A DNA stretch of 64,000 nucleotides, taken from positions 62,001 through 126,000 of the forward strand of contig CARJLX010000002.1 in NCBI GenBank assembly GCA_949001935.1, in the 5' to 3' direction. Under the pieces are notes generated by a model that was not told where the DNA came from, made no database searches, and saw nothing but the letters and a program-made list of their open reading frames with translations. Below are positions 37,178-46,045 of this stretch, in pieces; within the stretch, counting starts at the first letter, position 1, and every line of letters starts with the position of its first letter. The stretch comes from an uncultured Eubacteriales bacterium. GTDB lineage: Bacteria; Bacillota; Clostridia; Christensenellales; UBA1242. A program made the position numbers and the translations under genes.

Positions 37178-37396
37178 ATGATTTTAAAAAGTGAAAAAAT
37201 GTGTATCTCAAGCGATTTCAAAATGCCTAACAAAACACTTACCTTTACTAAAGCAGATATTAATGCTTTAAATCAAAGAATTAAGCGTGATATTGAGCAA
37301 AATGAAATTGAAAGACTTAGAGGGCTTCAAGCACTTGAAGAAAGACATGTTCATTTAGTTAGCATAGGCACTCTAGAAAACTTAGAAAACAATTAA
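37178..37396 (+). CDS. small protein with MILKSEK start
   Basis: This 72-residue protein opens MILKSEKMCISSDFK, a weaker echo of the MFLKS start of its neighbours. The rest is one long amphipathic helix rich in Asn, Glu and Arg. GAGGG precedes the ATG. It starts 9 nt after copy 2 and ends 49 nt before rpoC, so it is probably cotranscribed with rpoC. No known domain. Confidence 0.55.
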   Translation: MILKSEKMCISSDFKMPNKTLTFTKADINALNQRIKRDIEQNEIERLRGLQALEERHVHLVSIGTLENLENN

Positions 37397-37445
37397 TCAA
37401 CAACAAAACAACTAACATAAAAGCAAAAAATTAGGAGTAAACATT

Positions 37446-40400
37446 ATGTTTGAACTTAACAACTTTGATTCAATTAGAATTGGTATCGCTTCACCTGAAA
37501 AGATCAGAGAATGGTCTCATGGTGAGGTTACTAAACCAGAAACAATTAACTACCGCACTCAAAAGCCAGAGAAAGACGGTCTTTTTTGCGAGAAGATTTT
37601 CGGACCTAGAAAAGACTGGGAATGTCATTGCGGTAAATACAAACGCGTTCGTTATAAGGGTGTAGTTTGTGATAAGTGCGGAGTTGAGGTAACTAGAGCC
37701 AAAGTTCGTCGTGAGCGTATGGGTCACATTGAACTTGCTGCTCCTTGTACTCATATTTGGTATTTTAGAAATGTTCCATCTAAGATTGGAACTCTTTTGG
37801 AGATGACTCCAAAAGCCTTAGAGCAAGTTGTTTATTATGTTAGTTATGTTATTCTTGATCCTAAGAAGACAGATTTTTCTTACAAACAAGTTATTACTGA
37901 TAGGGAATATCGTGATGCTGTTGAAAAATATGGTTATGGTGCATTTGAAGCTGGTATGGGTGCAGATGCTATCAAACGTCTTTTAAGTGAAGTTGATCTT
38001 GAACAAGAAAGCAGAGTTTTGAAAGAGCAACTTCCAACTATGAAGGGACAAAAGAAAATCAAGGCTATGAAAAAACTTGATGTTGTTGAGTCTTTTATTA
38101 AGTCTGGCAACAATCCAACTTGGATGGTCCTTGATGTTATTCCAGTTCTTCCACCTGACCTTCGTCCTATGGTTCCATTGGATGGTGGTCGTTATGCAAC
38201 TAGTGACCTCAACGATCTTTACAGACGCGTTATCAACAGAAATAATCGTTTGAAGAAATTGATGGAACTTGGTGCTCCTGATGTTATTATTAGAAATGAA
38301 AAACGTATGCTTCAAGAGTCTGTTGACAATCTTATCGATAATGGTAAGCGTGGAAAGGCAGTTCAATCTTCAAAGCAACGCGATCTTAAATCTTTAACCG
38401 CTATGCTTGGCGGTAAACAAGGTCGTTTCCGTTTAAACTTACTTGGTAAGCGTGTTGACTATTCTGGTCGTTCAGTTATCGTTGTTGGACCAGAACTCAA
38501 AATGTATCAATGCGGTCTTCCTAAGGAAATGGCTCTTGAACTTTTCAAACCATTTATTATCAATCGTTTAGTTGAACTTAATAAATCACATAATGTTAAG
38601 GCTGCTAAGCGTATGATTGAAAAAGAAAAGCCTATTGTTTGGGATATTTTGGCTGAAGTTATCAAAGATCATCCAGTATTCTTGAACCGTGCTCCAACTC
38701 TTCACAGACTTTCTGTTCAAGCGTTTGAGCCAGTTTTAGTTGAAGGTAAGGCAATCAAACTACACCCATCTGTATGTCCATCATTCAACGCCGACTTCGA
38801 CGGTGACCAAATGGCTGTTCACGTTCCACTTTCTATTGATGCAAGAACAGAAGCTAGAACTCTTATGCTTGCCTCAAACAACTTACTCAAACTTTCAGAT
38901 GGAAACCCAATTGTTACTCCTGATCAAGATATCGTACTTGGTTGTGCATACATGACTATGATTAGACCTGGCGTTAAAGGTGAGGGTAATGTTTATAAGT
39001 CTAAGGAAGAAGCTGTTATCGCTTTCCAAACTGATGCTCTAGACCTTCAAGCAGAAGTTTCAATTCGCTTGAAAAAAGTTGTTGATGGAAAAACTTATAC
39101 TAAACTTGTGAAAACATCTGTTGGTAGACTTCTTTTCAACGATGCTATACCTCAAAATCTTGGTTTTGTAGATAGAACTAAAGAAGAAAATATTTGTGAG
39201 CCTGAAATTAACAAGGCTATTGTAAAGAAAGATTTACAAGGCATAATTGCCAAGGCTTATGAAGTACTTGGAAGTACTGAATGTGCTAAACTTGTTGATA
39301 GAATTAAGGAAACTGGTTATAAGTATTCAACAATTGCAGCTTTAACGGTAAATGTGTTTGATATTGAAGAGCCAAAAGGCAAAGAAGAAATTTTAACCGC
39401 TGCTCAAGAGAAAGTTATTGAAAATGAAAAACTCTATAGGCGTGGTCTTATCACTCTTGATGAAAAACTTAAGACTAATATTGGTATTTGGAATGATTGT
39501 CGTGATGATGTTAAGAAAACACTTATCGCTGGAATGGAAGAATTTAACCCATTTAGAATTATGGTTACATCAAAAGCTCGTGGTAGTGAAGACCAGCTCT
39601 GTAATGTCTGCGGTATGATTGGTATTAAGTCTACTGCATCTGGTGAAAAGGTTGATATTCCTATTAAGGCATCTTTCCGTAAAGGTTTGACTCCTATTGA
39701 ATATTTCCTTTCTGCTCGTGGTGCTCGTAAAGGTTTGACAGATACTGCTCTTAAAACTGCCGACTCTGGTTATTTAACTCGTCGTCTTGTTGATGTTGCT
39801 CAAGATGTGACTGTTACGACTGAAGACTGTTTTGCTGATGCTGGTGAAAATGTTAAGGGAGTTTGGGTAAGTGATATTGTGACAGAAGGATCTGTTCAAG
39901 AACCTCTTGAAGATAGAATTTATGGTAGAACTGCCGTTGAAGATATTGTTAATCCAACAACAAAAGAGCTTATAGTTCCAGCAAATACAATGATTTCAAA
40001 GGCTCAAGCTGATGCTATTGTTGCTTGTGGAATTAAAAAAGTTCAAATTCGTTCACTTTTAACTTGCCGTTGCCGTCATGGCGTATGTGCAAAATGTTAT
40101 GGTCGTGATCTCGCAGGTAAAAACCAAGTGACCGTTGGTGAAGCTGTTGGTATTGTTGCAGCACAATCAATTGGTGAACCTGGTACACAGCTTACAATGA
40201 GAACATTCCACAGTGGTGGTATTGCTGCAGCACTTGATATTACTCAAGGTCTTCCTCGTGTAGAAGAAATTTTTGAAGCAAGAAAACCTAAGGGTGAATG
40301 TCAACTTTCTGAAGTTGCTGGTAAAGTGACTATTAAGCAAGATTCTAAATATTACTATATTAATGTAACATCAAGAGAAGGTGATGTTTCTTATGAAATT

Positions 40401-40988
40401 AAGAAGCCTGCAGTTATTTTGGTTAAAAATGGTGACAATGTTGAACCAGGTTCTCAATTATCTGCTGGTGCAATCAACCCAAGTGATCTTTTAAGAATGA
40501 AAGGTATTAAGGGGCTTCAAGAATATCTTCTTAATGAAGTTATTGCAACTTATCGTGGACAAGATGTTAAAGTTAATGATAAACATGTTGAAATCATTGT
40601 TCGTCAAATGTTAAAGAAAGTTAAGGTTGAAGCAAGTGGAGATACAAATTTACTTCCTGGCGAAATTGTTGATATTTGGAAGGCTGATGAAGAAAATGAA
40701 AGAGTACTTCAAGAGGGTGGCGTTCCTGCAACAGTTAAGAGAATTTTGCTTGGAATTACAAAGGCTTCCTTGAAGACTGAAAGTTTCCTTTCTGCGGCTT
40801 CCTTCCAAGAGACCTCAAGAACATTGACAGATGCTTCTGTTCAAGGTAAAACGGATTATCTTCGTGGCTTAAAGGAAAATGTTATTATCGGTAAACTTAT
40901 TCCAGCTGGAACTGGTGTGAAAGAATATCGTTCAGTTATGCCAATTGTGATTAAAGATGATGCAGACACAGTTGCAAGTGGAATGTAA
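37446..40988 (+). CDS. rpoC: DNA-directed RNA polymerase subunit beta'
   Basis: This 1180-residue subunit forms the lower jaw and holds the catalytic magnesium. The N-terminal zinc ribbon (CHCGKYKRVRYKGVVCDKCG), the active-site NADFDGDQMAVH with its three Asp residues, the bridge-helix and trigger-loop region, the second zinc motif CRCRHGVCAKCYG, and the QSIGEPGTQLTMRTFH segment are all present. The length is close to the Firmicutes form. TAGGAG lies before the ATG. It is the last gene of the rpoB operon and is followed by a bidirectional terminator. Confidence 0.97.
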   Translation: MFELNNFDSIRIGIASPEKIREWSHGEVTKPETINYRTQKPEKDGLFCEKIFGPRKDWECHCGKYKRVRYKGVVCDKCGVEVTRAKVRRERMGHIELAAPCTHIWYFRNVPSKIGTLLEMTPKALEQVVYYVSYVILDPKKTDFSYKQVITDREYRDAVEKYGYGAFEAGMGADAIKRLLSEVDLEQESRVLKEQLPTMKGQKKIKAMKKLDVVESFIKSGNNPTWMVLDVIPVLPPDLRPMVPLDGGRYATSDLNDLYRRVINRNNRLKKLMELGAPDVIIRNEKRMLQESVDNLIDNGKRGKAVQSSKQRDLKSLTAMLGGKQGRFRLNLLGKRVDYSGRSVIVVGPELKMYQCGLPKEMALELFKPFIINRLVELNKSHNVKAAKRMIEKEKPIVWDILAEVIKDHPVFLNRAPTLHRLSVQAFEPVLVEGKAIKLHPSVCPSFNADFDGDQMAVHVPLSIDARTEARTLMLASNNLLKLSDGNPIVTPDQDIVLGCAYMTMIRPGVKGEGNVYKSKEEAVIAFQTDALDLQAEVSIRLKKVVDGKTYTKLVKTSVGRLLFNDAIPQNLGFVDRTKEENICEPEINKAIVKKDLQGIIAKAYEVLGSTECAKLVDRIKETGYKYSTIAALTVNVFDIEEPKGKEEILTAAQEKVIENEKLYRRGLITLDEKLKTNIGIWNDCRDDVKKTLIAGMEEFNPFRIMVTSKARGSEDQLCNVCGMIGIKSTASGEKVDIPIKASFRKGLTPIEYFLSARGARKGLTDTALKTADSGYLTRRLVDVAQDVTVTTEDCFADAGENVKGVWVSDIVTEGSVQEPLEDRIYGRTAVEDIVNPTTKELIVPANTMISKAQADAIVACGIKKVQIRSLLTCRCRHGVCAKCYGRDLAGKNQVTVGEAVGIVAAQSIGEPGTQLTMRTFHSGGIAAALDITQGLPRVEEIFEARKPKGECQLSEVAGKVTIKQDSKYYYINVTSREGDVSYEIKKPAVILVKNGDNVEPGSQLSAGAINPSDLLRMKGIKGLQEYLLNEVIATYRGQDVKVNDKHVEIIVRQMLKKVKVEASGDTNLLPGEIVDIWKADEENERVLQEGGVPATVKRILLGITKASLKTESFLSAASFQETSRTLTDASVQGKTDYLRGLKENVIIGKLIPAGTGVKEYRSVMPIVIKDDADTVASGM

Positions 40989-40993
40989 TAAAT

Positions 40994-41025
40994 AAAAAAA
41001 ACAGTGAATATTCACTGTTTTTTTA
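40994..41025. terminator. bidirectional terminator between rpoC and the island
   Basis: A perfect palindrome AAACAGTGAATATTCACTGTTT is flanked by A and T runs and serves convergent transcripts. Confidence 0.85.
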
Positions 41026-41661
41026 TTGTTCTTGATTGTCTGAATTGGTTATTTCATCAATTATACTTTGTAAATCGTCAGTTGGCGTTTCATCTAATTT
41101 TTGACCATAAACAAAACCTTCAAAGTTAGGGTTATTTTTATATTCTTTTTGACATTTTAACTTTATGCGCATAGCAAAAACACAATCTTGGTCTGCTACA
41201 GCAGTTTTTTCATCAAATTTAATCTGCTCTTTTTGTTTATTTTTACTTACTTTAAAATCTTTTTTTGTTGCTTTTGCCCATACTTTTGCGTTTTTATTAT
41301 ATATAGTAGCAGCGCGTTCAATTGCTTCGGCAATAAAACCATAATCTTCGAAAAATTTTGTGTCAATATTTGCAAAATTATCTGGATCCTCTTCCAAGGT
41401 TTTTAAAATCTCCTCTTCCTCTTGAGATAAAGCTATTTGTGTGTTCAAATATTCTAATGCTTTTAAGTCTTTTTCACTCTTCTCATCTAGTACTGATATC
41501 CAATTCTTAATCATTGAGTCGCAAGCATTAACATAGTCCATAAGATCATTGGGATTTTCACTTTTTACTTTGATTGAAGGAGTTTTAACCTTTGTGTTAG
41601 TCATTTGTTTATCAAGTTCTCTAAGTTTTTCAACTAATGATTTTAAATGTTTATTTTTCAT
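41023..41661 (-). CDS. charged helical protein of unknown function
   Basis: This 212-residue protein is very rich in Lys, Glu and Asp, has no membrane segment, and is predicted mainly helical with a possible coiled coil at 1-40 and another at 60-110. It ends in an acidic tail. I recognise no family. GAGGAG stands before the ATG, which begins 13 nt after the stop of the preceding membrane-protein gene, so the two form a two-gene operon driven by the poly-C promoter upstream. Confidence 0.6.
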   Translation of the reverse strand: MKNKHLKSLVEKLRELDKQMTNTKVKTPSIKVKSENPNDLMDYVNACDSMIKNWISVLDEKSEKDLKALEYLNTQIALSQEEEEILKTLEEDPDNFANIDTKFFEDYGFIAEAIERAATIYNKNAKVWAKATKKDFKVSKNKQKEQIKFDEKTAVADQDCVFAMRIKLKCQKEYKNNPNFEGFVYGQKLDETPTDDLQSIIDEITNSDNQEQ

Positions 41662-41674
41662 ATTTTCTCCTCAA

Positions 41675-42145
41675 TTAATTTTCAAATTCAAGAGAAACTG
41701 GTGTATTATTAGATTCTTTTGTTTCCCTTCTAGGAGTGTTATCTTTTCCATCAGAAGCTATAAGCATTGCAACTGCAGATGTCATAATAAAAACGCTCCC
41801 TCCAAGTACTCCTAAACCAGATGCAAGTACTATATTTGCTGTATTGTCCAATTTTTCAATTTCAGCCAGTTTCTGTTTTTCACGTTCATTGCCATTATCT
41901 TTTATATCTTGCAAAATTTTATCGTCTGGCATATCTGCATAATAATTTCTTTTTATTTGTGCAAGCTCATCATCGCCAATAATGCTTTCTATTTGTGTTT
42001 GTCTATAATTATCAATTAAATCGACACGTTTATTGCTAGGAGTTATTTTAGCCAAACCTCCACCAAGTGCAAGAAGATTTCCCGCTAATACTCCAGCAAC
42101 AGCAATCGCTCTTGCGTATTTACTTGCTTTGTATAACTTTCCCAT
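41675..42145 (-). CDS. small two-helix membrane protein under a poly-C promoter
   Basis: The protein has 156 residues from the ATG at 42143-42145, which has a perfect AAGGAGG 6 nt upstream. A GTG at 42181 is in frame but coincides with the expected transcription start. Hydrophobic helices lie at about 12-30 and 95-120, separated by a charged 60-residue loop rich in Asp and Lys, with a polar C-terminal tail. Family not recognised. The decayed gene at 44272-44875 has the same layout of two helices around a charged loop. Expression may vary because the promoter spacer contains nine Cs. Confidence 0.6.
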   Translation of the reverse strand: MGKLYKASKYARAIAVAGVLAGNLLALGGGLAKITPSNKRVDLIDNYRQTQIESIIGDDELAQIKRNYYADMPDDKILQDIKDNGNEREKQKLAEIEKLDNTANIVLASGLGVLGGSVFIMTSAVAMLIASDGKDNTPRRETKESNNTPVSLEFEN

Positions 42146-42187
42146 ATTTTCCTCCTTAATTTTGAATAATAACTTATCCACATTTTA

Positions 42188-42214
42188 ATTATACTCGGGG
42201 GGGGGATTTGTCAA
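42188..42214 (-). promoter_or_regulatory. promoter with a poly-C spacer (phase-variable candidate)
   Basis: On the minus strand, TTGACA (42209-42214) and TATAAT (42188-42193) are separated by 15 nt made of AAT, nine Cs and GAG. Both boxes are perfect, but the spacer is 2 nt shorter than optimal. Eleven Cs would give 17 nt. Length changes of the tract would therefore tune or switch expression of the two downstream genes. Confidence 0.75.
42197..42205. repeat. poly-G tract (9 G) in a promoter spacer
   Basis: Nine Gs on the plus strand in the context CTCG9ATTTG, the spacer of the minus-strand promoter described above. Confidence 0.95.
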
Positions 42215-42276
42215 GCCCTTTTTCAAAAAAAGTTGAAATTTATTTTAAAAGCGATAAAAATTGGTTATTTATCCAC

Positions 42277-42302
42277 AAAAAAAGAGGCAGATGCCTCTTT
42301 TT
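42277..42302 (-). terminator. terminator at the end of the 316-residue unknown gene
   Basis: A 9-bp palindrome arm AAAGAGGCA with TGCCTCTTT overlaps the stop codon region; on the minus strand it is followed by seven Ts. Confidence 0.8.
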
Positions 42303-43251
42303 ACATTTCTGGTTCTTGTACCTTTCTATCCAGTATAGGTGTTGCTTTTTCATATCCATCTTCCTCACTAAGTTTTACTGGCACAACCATTGCCCATTCT
42401 TCTTCAGTGCATCCTTGTTTTAACAATTGATGATATTGATTTTGTGTTTCTATTGCTTGTCCATAATTGTTATGCTTGTCCTTTCTATCCACAGGGATTG
42501 CACAATCTAGAATTTTCAAGCTCCAACATAGCATTGTTTCATCTTCTTTTTTTAATATTTCTGGTTGATTTAACCAAATACAAGGTTTTCCGCCAAACAT
42601 TATTACTGGAATAGTACTTGTCACTTCACTTGTAATTTTTGTTTTGCTAAACTTGGCTTTTTCACTTTCAAAATGTTTTCTATCTCTTTTTAAAGCAGTT
42701 ATCATTTTAATTTTTTTGTAAATGAGCTCTTGAACATAATCATTAAACTCTTCTGTTTCTTGTGGCTGGTCTATTAGTCTAGAGATTTCTCGTCCTAAAT
42801 CTTTAATCTCAGCTTCGCGTTTTAAAAATTCACCTCTTTTTTTGTCAAGGTAGGCTTGATTTTCTTTGGATTTCAGTAATTTTTCAGGGTCTGTTATTAT
42901 TGTAGTTTGTGTTAATGGTTCACTAAGAATAGGTGATTTTGGATCATAACGAAGGTTAAATTCAATTCTTGCTCCCGCACATGGAAAGCCAGGTCGACAG
43001 GTTTTGCGTAAACCATTGGCTGTTGCCAAGTGCATAACTGGGCCATCAAATCCTTTTATTTCTCCCGTTCTAAGTAGATAACTTGCTCCTAAATATTCCT
43101 TACCTAATTTTATTGTCAAGCTTTTGTGAACCCCAGCGTCTATTGCTTTTTGTGTGCACAACGCACCCATAAATGCTTGATATCTTTGTGAGTATTTTTT
43201 ATGTGATTCTGCACTTGGGGGTCTTGAAAAAAACTCTAAATCTTTTATCAT
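42301..43251 (-). CDS. soluble protein of unknown function
   Basis: The protein has 316 residues from the ATG at 43249-43251. AAGGAG ends six bases upstream, whereas an ATG at 43257 would abut the ribosome site. The sequence has no signal peptide or membrane helix. The N-terminal 120 residues are mixed alpha/beta with a CRPGFPCAGARIEF segment. The middle is a long charged helix (about 130-200), and the C-terminal part has VIMFGGKPCIW and a second mixed region. I recognise no family. It is monocistronic, in the accessory stretch between rpoC and the radical-SAM gene. Confidence 0.6.
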   Translation of the reverse strand: MIKDLEFFSRPPSAESHKKYSQRYQAFMGALCTQKAIDAGVHKSLTIKLGKEYLGASYLLRTGEIKGFDGPVMHLATANGLRKTCRPGFPCAGARIEFNLRYDPKSPILSEPLTQTTIITDPEKLLKSKENQAYLDKKRGEFLKREAEIKDLGREISRLIDQPQETEEFNDYVQELIYKKIKMITALKRDRKHFESEKAKFSKTKITSEVTSTIPVIMFGGKPCIWLNQPEILKKEDETMLCWSLKILDCAIPVDRKDKHNNYGQAIETQNQYHQLLKQGCTEEEWAMVVPVKLSEEDGYEKATPILDRKVQEPEM

Positions 43252-43386
43252 AATCATCTCCTTAAACTTTAACGATTCATTATAACATGAAAGTTTATAA
43301 AAGTAAATACCTTAATTTTAATTTTTTTATAATTTTTCAAATACTCAAAAATGTAAAAATATATACTCAAAAAATGCGTAAAAATC

Positions 43387-43415
43387 TTGACTATTATTTC
43401 TCTACAATGTAAAAT
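43387..43415 (+). promoter_or_regulatory. promoter of the radical-SAM gene
   Basis: TTGACT (43387-43392), 17-nt spacer, TAAAAT (43410-43415), followed by AGGAG before the ATG at 43433. Confidence 0.7.
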
Positions 43416-43432
43416 TATAGTAGGAGATTTTT

Positions 43433-44245
43433 ATGAAAAGTTATGAAAATATAGTTGTTAAAACTCAAGAGGTGGCAAGCATTATACAACCTTCTAAGCA
43501 AGAAGAATTTGATTTTGTTATCAATCCTTATACAGGTTGTCCAAATCCATGCAAATATTGTTATGCATCTTTTATGAGGCGATTTTCTCGTCACAGTGAA
43601 CAATGGGGTGACTTTGTTGATGTGAAAATCTGGAAAGGAAATTTTGATGCAAATAAATTGGGGGGTAAGAGGATATTGATATCTTCTGTGACAGAGCCTT
43701 ATAATTTTTATGAAAAAACATACAAGGTGACACAGAATATTTTAAAGAAGTTAGTTGGCATTGATTGTAGCATTGTTATTAATACTAAATCTGGGTTGAT
43801 AACTCGAGATTTGCCTATCTTAAAAAAATTGAAAGATGTGATTGTTTCAATATCTTTTTGCACTTTAGATGAAAAAATTGCACAAGGTTTAGAGGAGTCT
43901 TATTCAGTTAAAGAAAGATTGCAAGCGCTTAAAAAACTTCATGAGAACGGAATAAAAACTTGCGTAAATGTTGCTCCAATTTTTCCAGAAATCACTGATT
44001 GGAGGGCAATCGTAGAAAAGACAAGAGATTTTGCGGATGAGTATACTTTTGAAAGTTTAACACTTCGCAATGAATTTAAGCCAGCAATTTTAAATTATAT
44101 ATGGGCAAATCATAAAGATTTATATGCCATATATTATGAGATTTATAAAGAAAATAGGTCAAGTTATTTTGATAAATTATTTGACCAAATAAATGTATTT
44201 TGTGAAGAAGAGGGGATTAAAGCAAATATAAGTATAAAATTATAA
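43433..44245 (+). CDS. SPL-family radical SAM protein
   Basis: This 270-residue protein has the cluster motif CPNPCKYC (Cys36, Cys40, Cys43), where CX3CX2C binds the 4Fe-4S cluster used to split S-adenosylmethionine. The sequence NPYTGCPNPCKYCYASFM and the following SSVTEPYN match the COG1533 group that includes spore photoproduct lyase relatives and the PA0069/Rv2578c proteins. Real spore photoproduct lyase is longer, about 340 residues, and lacks this extended N-terminal start, so direct DNA repair is unproven. These short relatives have no settled function. The gene is alone with its own promoter and terminator. Confidence 0.85.
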   Translation: MKSYENIVVKTQEVASIIQPSKQEEFDFVINPYTGCPNPCKYCYASFMRRFSRHSEQWGDFVDVKIWKGNFDANKLGGKRILISSVTEPYNFYEKTYKVTQNILKKLVGIDCSIVINTKSGLITRDLPILKKLKDVIVSISFCTLDEKIAQGLEESYSVKERLQALKKLHENGIKTCVNVAPIFPEITDWRAIVEKTRDFADEYTFESLTLRNEFKPAILNYIWANHKDLYAIYYEIYKENRSSYFDKLFDQINVFCEEEGIKANISIKL

Positions 44246-44270
44246 AAACCTATCATTTGGATAGGTTTTT
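44245..44270. terminator. bidirectional terminator after the radical-SAM gene
   Basis: A 10-bp perfect stem (44245-44254 with 44260-44269) with a 5-nt loop. It also serves the decayed gene on the minus strand. Confidence 0.8.
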
Positions 44271-44271
44271 A

Positions 44272-44875
44272 TTATATATTAATTTGGTAAGATGAATTTT
44301 CTGGGCGGTAGTCAACTGCATTTCTTAACAGGGCATCAACTCTATCATTTTCAAGGTCTGAAATTTCGCTTATCAACTCTTCTCGTTTTTTATTATCCGA
44401 GATGTATATGCGAATGCATCAGTAAGCAAAATTGCAGCTGGAACAGAACAAGGAAGATAAACTGCAACTATTTTTATTAAAGATTGATGATTTATTTCCT
44501 CGACCTTTTTAAGAATTTCAACATTTTGTGTTTCTTCCAAATAATCTGCTAAAGGATAAGCTTTTATTAAATTATGTTTCTTAAGATTTAATTCATCTTT
44601 TGAGATTAAACCTTGATCAAATTTCTTCTGTTCAGGAGCTAATTTTCCCTCAATATATTGAATGTAACCGCTTTCTTGTTGTAATACAAGCTTTCTTCAT
44701 CATTTTTAGACGATACAGCAAAAACATGTCCTAACGCAGCGGCAAATAGAGTTAAACCGCAAATAGCACACACAGGAGGCAAAACCTTTTGTTTCTTTTT
44801 TTAAATGGCAAAATCTCTTCTTAATGCTTGGATTTTTTCAATTTTACTATTATAAACTTTTTCTTTCTTCTTCAT
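44272..44875 (-). pseudogene. decayed two-helix membrane protein gene
   Basis: Reading the minus strand from the ATG at 44873-44875 gives MKKKEKVYNSKIEKIQALRR up to an in-frame TAA at 44801-44803. The same frame then continues with a hydrophobic segment (VCAICGLTLFAAALGHVFAV). A frameshift near 44690 is needed to continue into a charged loop (LVLQQESGYIQYIEGKLAPE) and a second hydrophobic segment (IVAVYLPCSVPAAILL). A second shift near 44395 leads to a Glu-rich tail ending at 44272. Three lesions in 0.6 kb mark it as a pseudogene. The layout of helix, charged loop, helix and tail resembles the intact protein at 41675-42145, though clear residue identity is not seen. Confidence 0.7.
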
Positions 44876-44977
44876 ATTTTATCCTTTTATTTTTATCTTT
44901 TATCAGCAATGAGGAAGTTTGTTAATATTAAAAAATTAAAAATTATTTGTTTTTTCTTAAAAAGTTAACAAAAACTC

Positions 44978-45006
44978 TTGCAAAAATTCAAAAACTTTGT
45001 TAAACT
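44978..45006 (+). promoter_or_regulatory. promoter of tRNA-Glu
   Basis: TTGCAA (44978-44983), 17-nt spacer, TAAACT (45001-45006), about 18 nt before the tRNA. Confidence 0.55.
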
Positions 45007-45023
45007 AAGAGAGCATAAAATTA

Positions 45024-45099
45024 TGCCCTCTTGGTCAAGCGGTTAAGACGCAGCCCTCTCACGGCTGAATCAGGAGTTCGATTCTCCTAGAGGGTACCA
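45024..45099 (+). tRNA. tRNA-Glu, anticodon CTC
   Basis: This 76-nt cloverleaf has acceptor arm TGCCCTC paired with GAGGGTA, a D-arm, the anticodon stem CAGCC/GGCTG with loop CTCTCAC (anticodon CTC), a T-arm with GTTCGATTC, and an encoded 3' CCA. It reads the GAG codon, a rare choice in an AT-rich genome. Confidence 0.95.
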
Positions 45100-45107
45100 A
45101 ATTTATT

Positions 45108-45130
45108 AAAAGAACTACAAAGTTCTTTTT
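45108..45130 (+). terminator. terminator after tRNA-Glu
   Basis: A 9-bp stem (45108-45116 with 45121-45129) with loop ACAA, followed by Ts. Confidence 0.75.
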
Positions 45131-45148
45131 TATTTTTATGTTTTTTAT

Positions 45149-45178
45149 TTGAGTTTTTTATTTTAAATTTGATATAAT
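45149..45178 (+). promoter_or_regulatory. promoter giving a leaderless patatin transcript
   Basis: TTGAGT (45149-45154), 18-nt spacer, TATAAT (45173-45178). Seven nt past the -10 box is 45185, the A of the start codon; no ribosome site is present. Confidence 0.65.
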
Positions 45179-45184
45179 ATTTTT

Positions 45185-46033
45185 ATGAAAATGTTTAATT
45201 TATTTAATAGAAAAGAAATTAAGATTGGTATTGCCTTTGGCGGTGGTGGTGCTAGAGGTTTTTCACATCTTGGAGCAATTAAAGCATTAGAAGAGTTTGG
45301 AATTAAATTTGACTATGTTGCAGGCACTTCGGCAGGGTCTTTGATTGGTGCTTTTTATGCGGCTGGTTATTCTTATAAAGAGATGTATGATATTGCTAAA
45401 AATATTCGCATGAAAGATATTAAAACAAATCGAGTGCCTTTTGTTCCTTCTAAGTTGGATGGTGTTGGTGAGATAATTAAGAAAGAACTTGGTGATATAA
45501 ATATTGAGGATTTGAAAACTCCTTTTTCGGCTGTTGCTGTTGATCTTATTTCAACTAAGGAGGTTGTGCTATCTAAAGGTAATTTAGCTAAAGCAGTGAT
45601 GGGCAGTTGTGCAGTGCCTGCAGTATTTATTCCTGTAGACTATAATGGGATGCTTCTTGCTGATGGGGGACTTCAAAATACAATTCCTGCCGATGTACCT
45701 CGCCATTATGGTTGTGACTATGTTGTGTCTATTGATGTTAACAAAAGTCGAACCTATGGAACGGAATCTACAAAATTAACAGATGTGGTGATGTGTTCAA
45801 TTAGAATTCTTATGAAGAGTAATGCAGTTCGCGGTTATGTTTGTAGTGATGTTGTTGTTGCTCCAGAAACTAAGCGATTTAAATCTACAAGTGCAGAGGG
45901 ATTTGAAGAAATGATAGAAGAGGGCTACAATGCAACTATTGACGCTATGCCTAAAATTATGGAATTATTTACTAGACGAAAAAAAGCAAAAGTTGATAAT
46001 TGTGATATGGGTGATGTTAAATTTATAGATTGA
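45185..46033 (+). CDS. patatin-like phospholipase
   Basis: This 282-residue lipid acyl hydrolase of the RssA/YlbK type has a serine-aspartate dyad. The oxyanion loop GGGARG (residues 20-25), the nucleophile elbow GTSAGS with Ser49, and the DGG motif with Asp160 are intact. Such proteins hydrolyse acyl chains of membrane lipids or neutral lipids in the cytoplasm; the substrate is not readable. No signal peptide. The next gene follows after 12 nt without a visible terminator, so they may be cotranscribed. Confidence 0.85.
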   Translation: MKMFNLFNRKEIKIGIAFGGGGARGFSHLGAIKALEEFGIKFDYVAGTSAGSLIGAFYAAGYSYKEMYDIAKNIRMKDIKTNRVPFVPSKLDGVGEIIKKELGDINIEDLKTPFSAVAVDLISTKEVVLSKGNLAKAVMGSCAVPAVFIPVDYNGMLLADGGLQNTIPADVPRHYGCDYVVSIDVNKSRTYGTESTKLTDVVMCSIRILMKSNAVRGYVCSDVVVAPETKRFKSTSAEGFEEMIEEGYNATIDAMPKIMELFTRRKKAKVDNCDMGDVKFID

Positions 46034-46045
46034 TTATTTTAGATT

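Noticed and set aside
43433..44245. True spore photoproduct lyase (splB)
   Set aside because: It is shorter than SplB and its CPNPCKYC context matches the broader COG1533 group; the link to sporulation is not shown.
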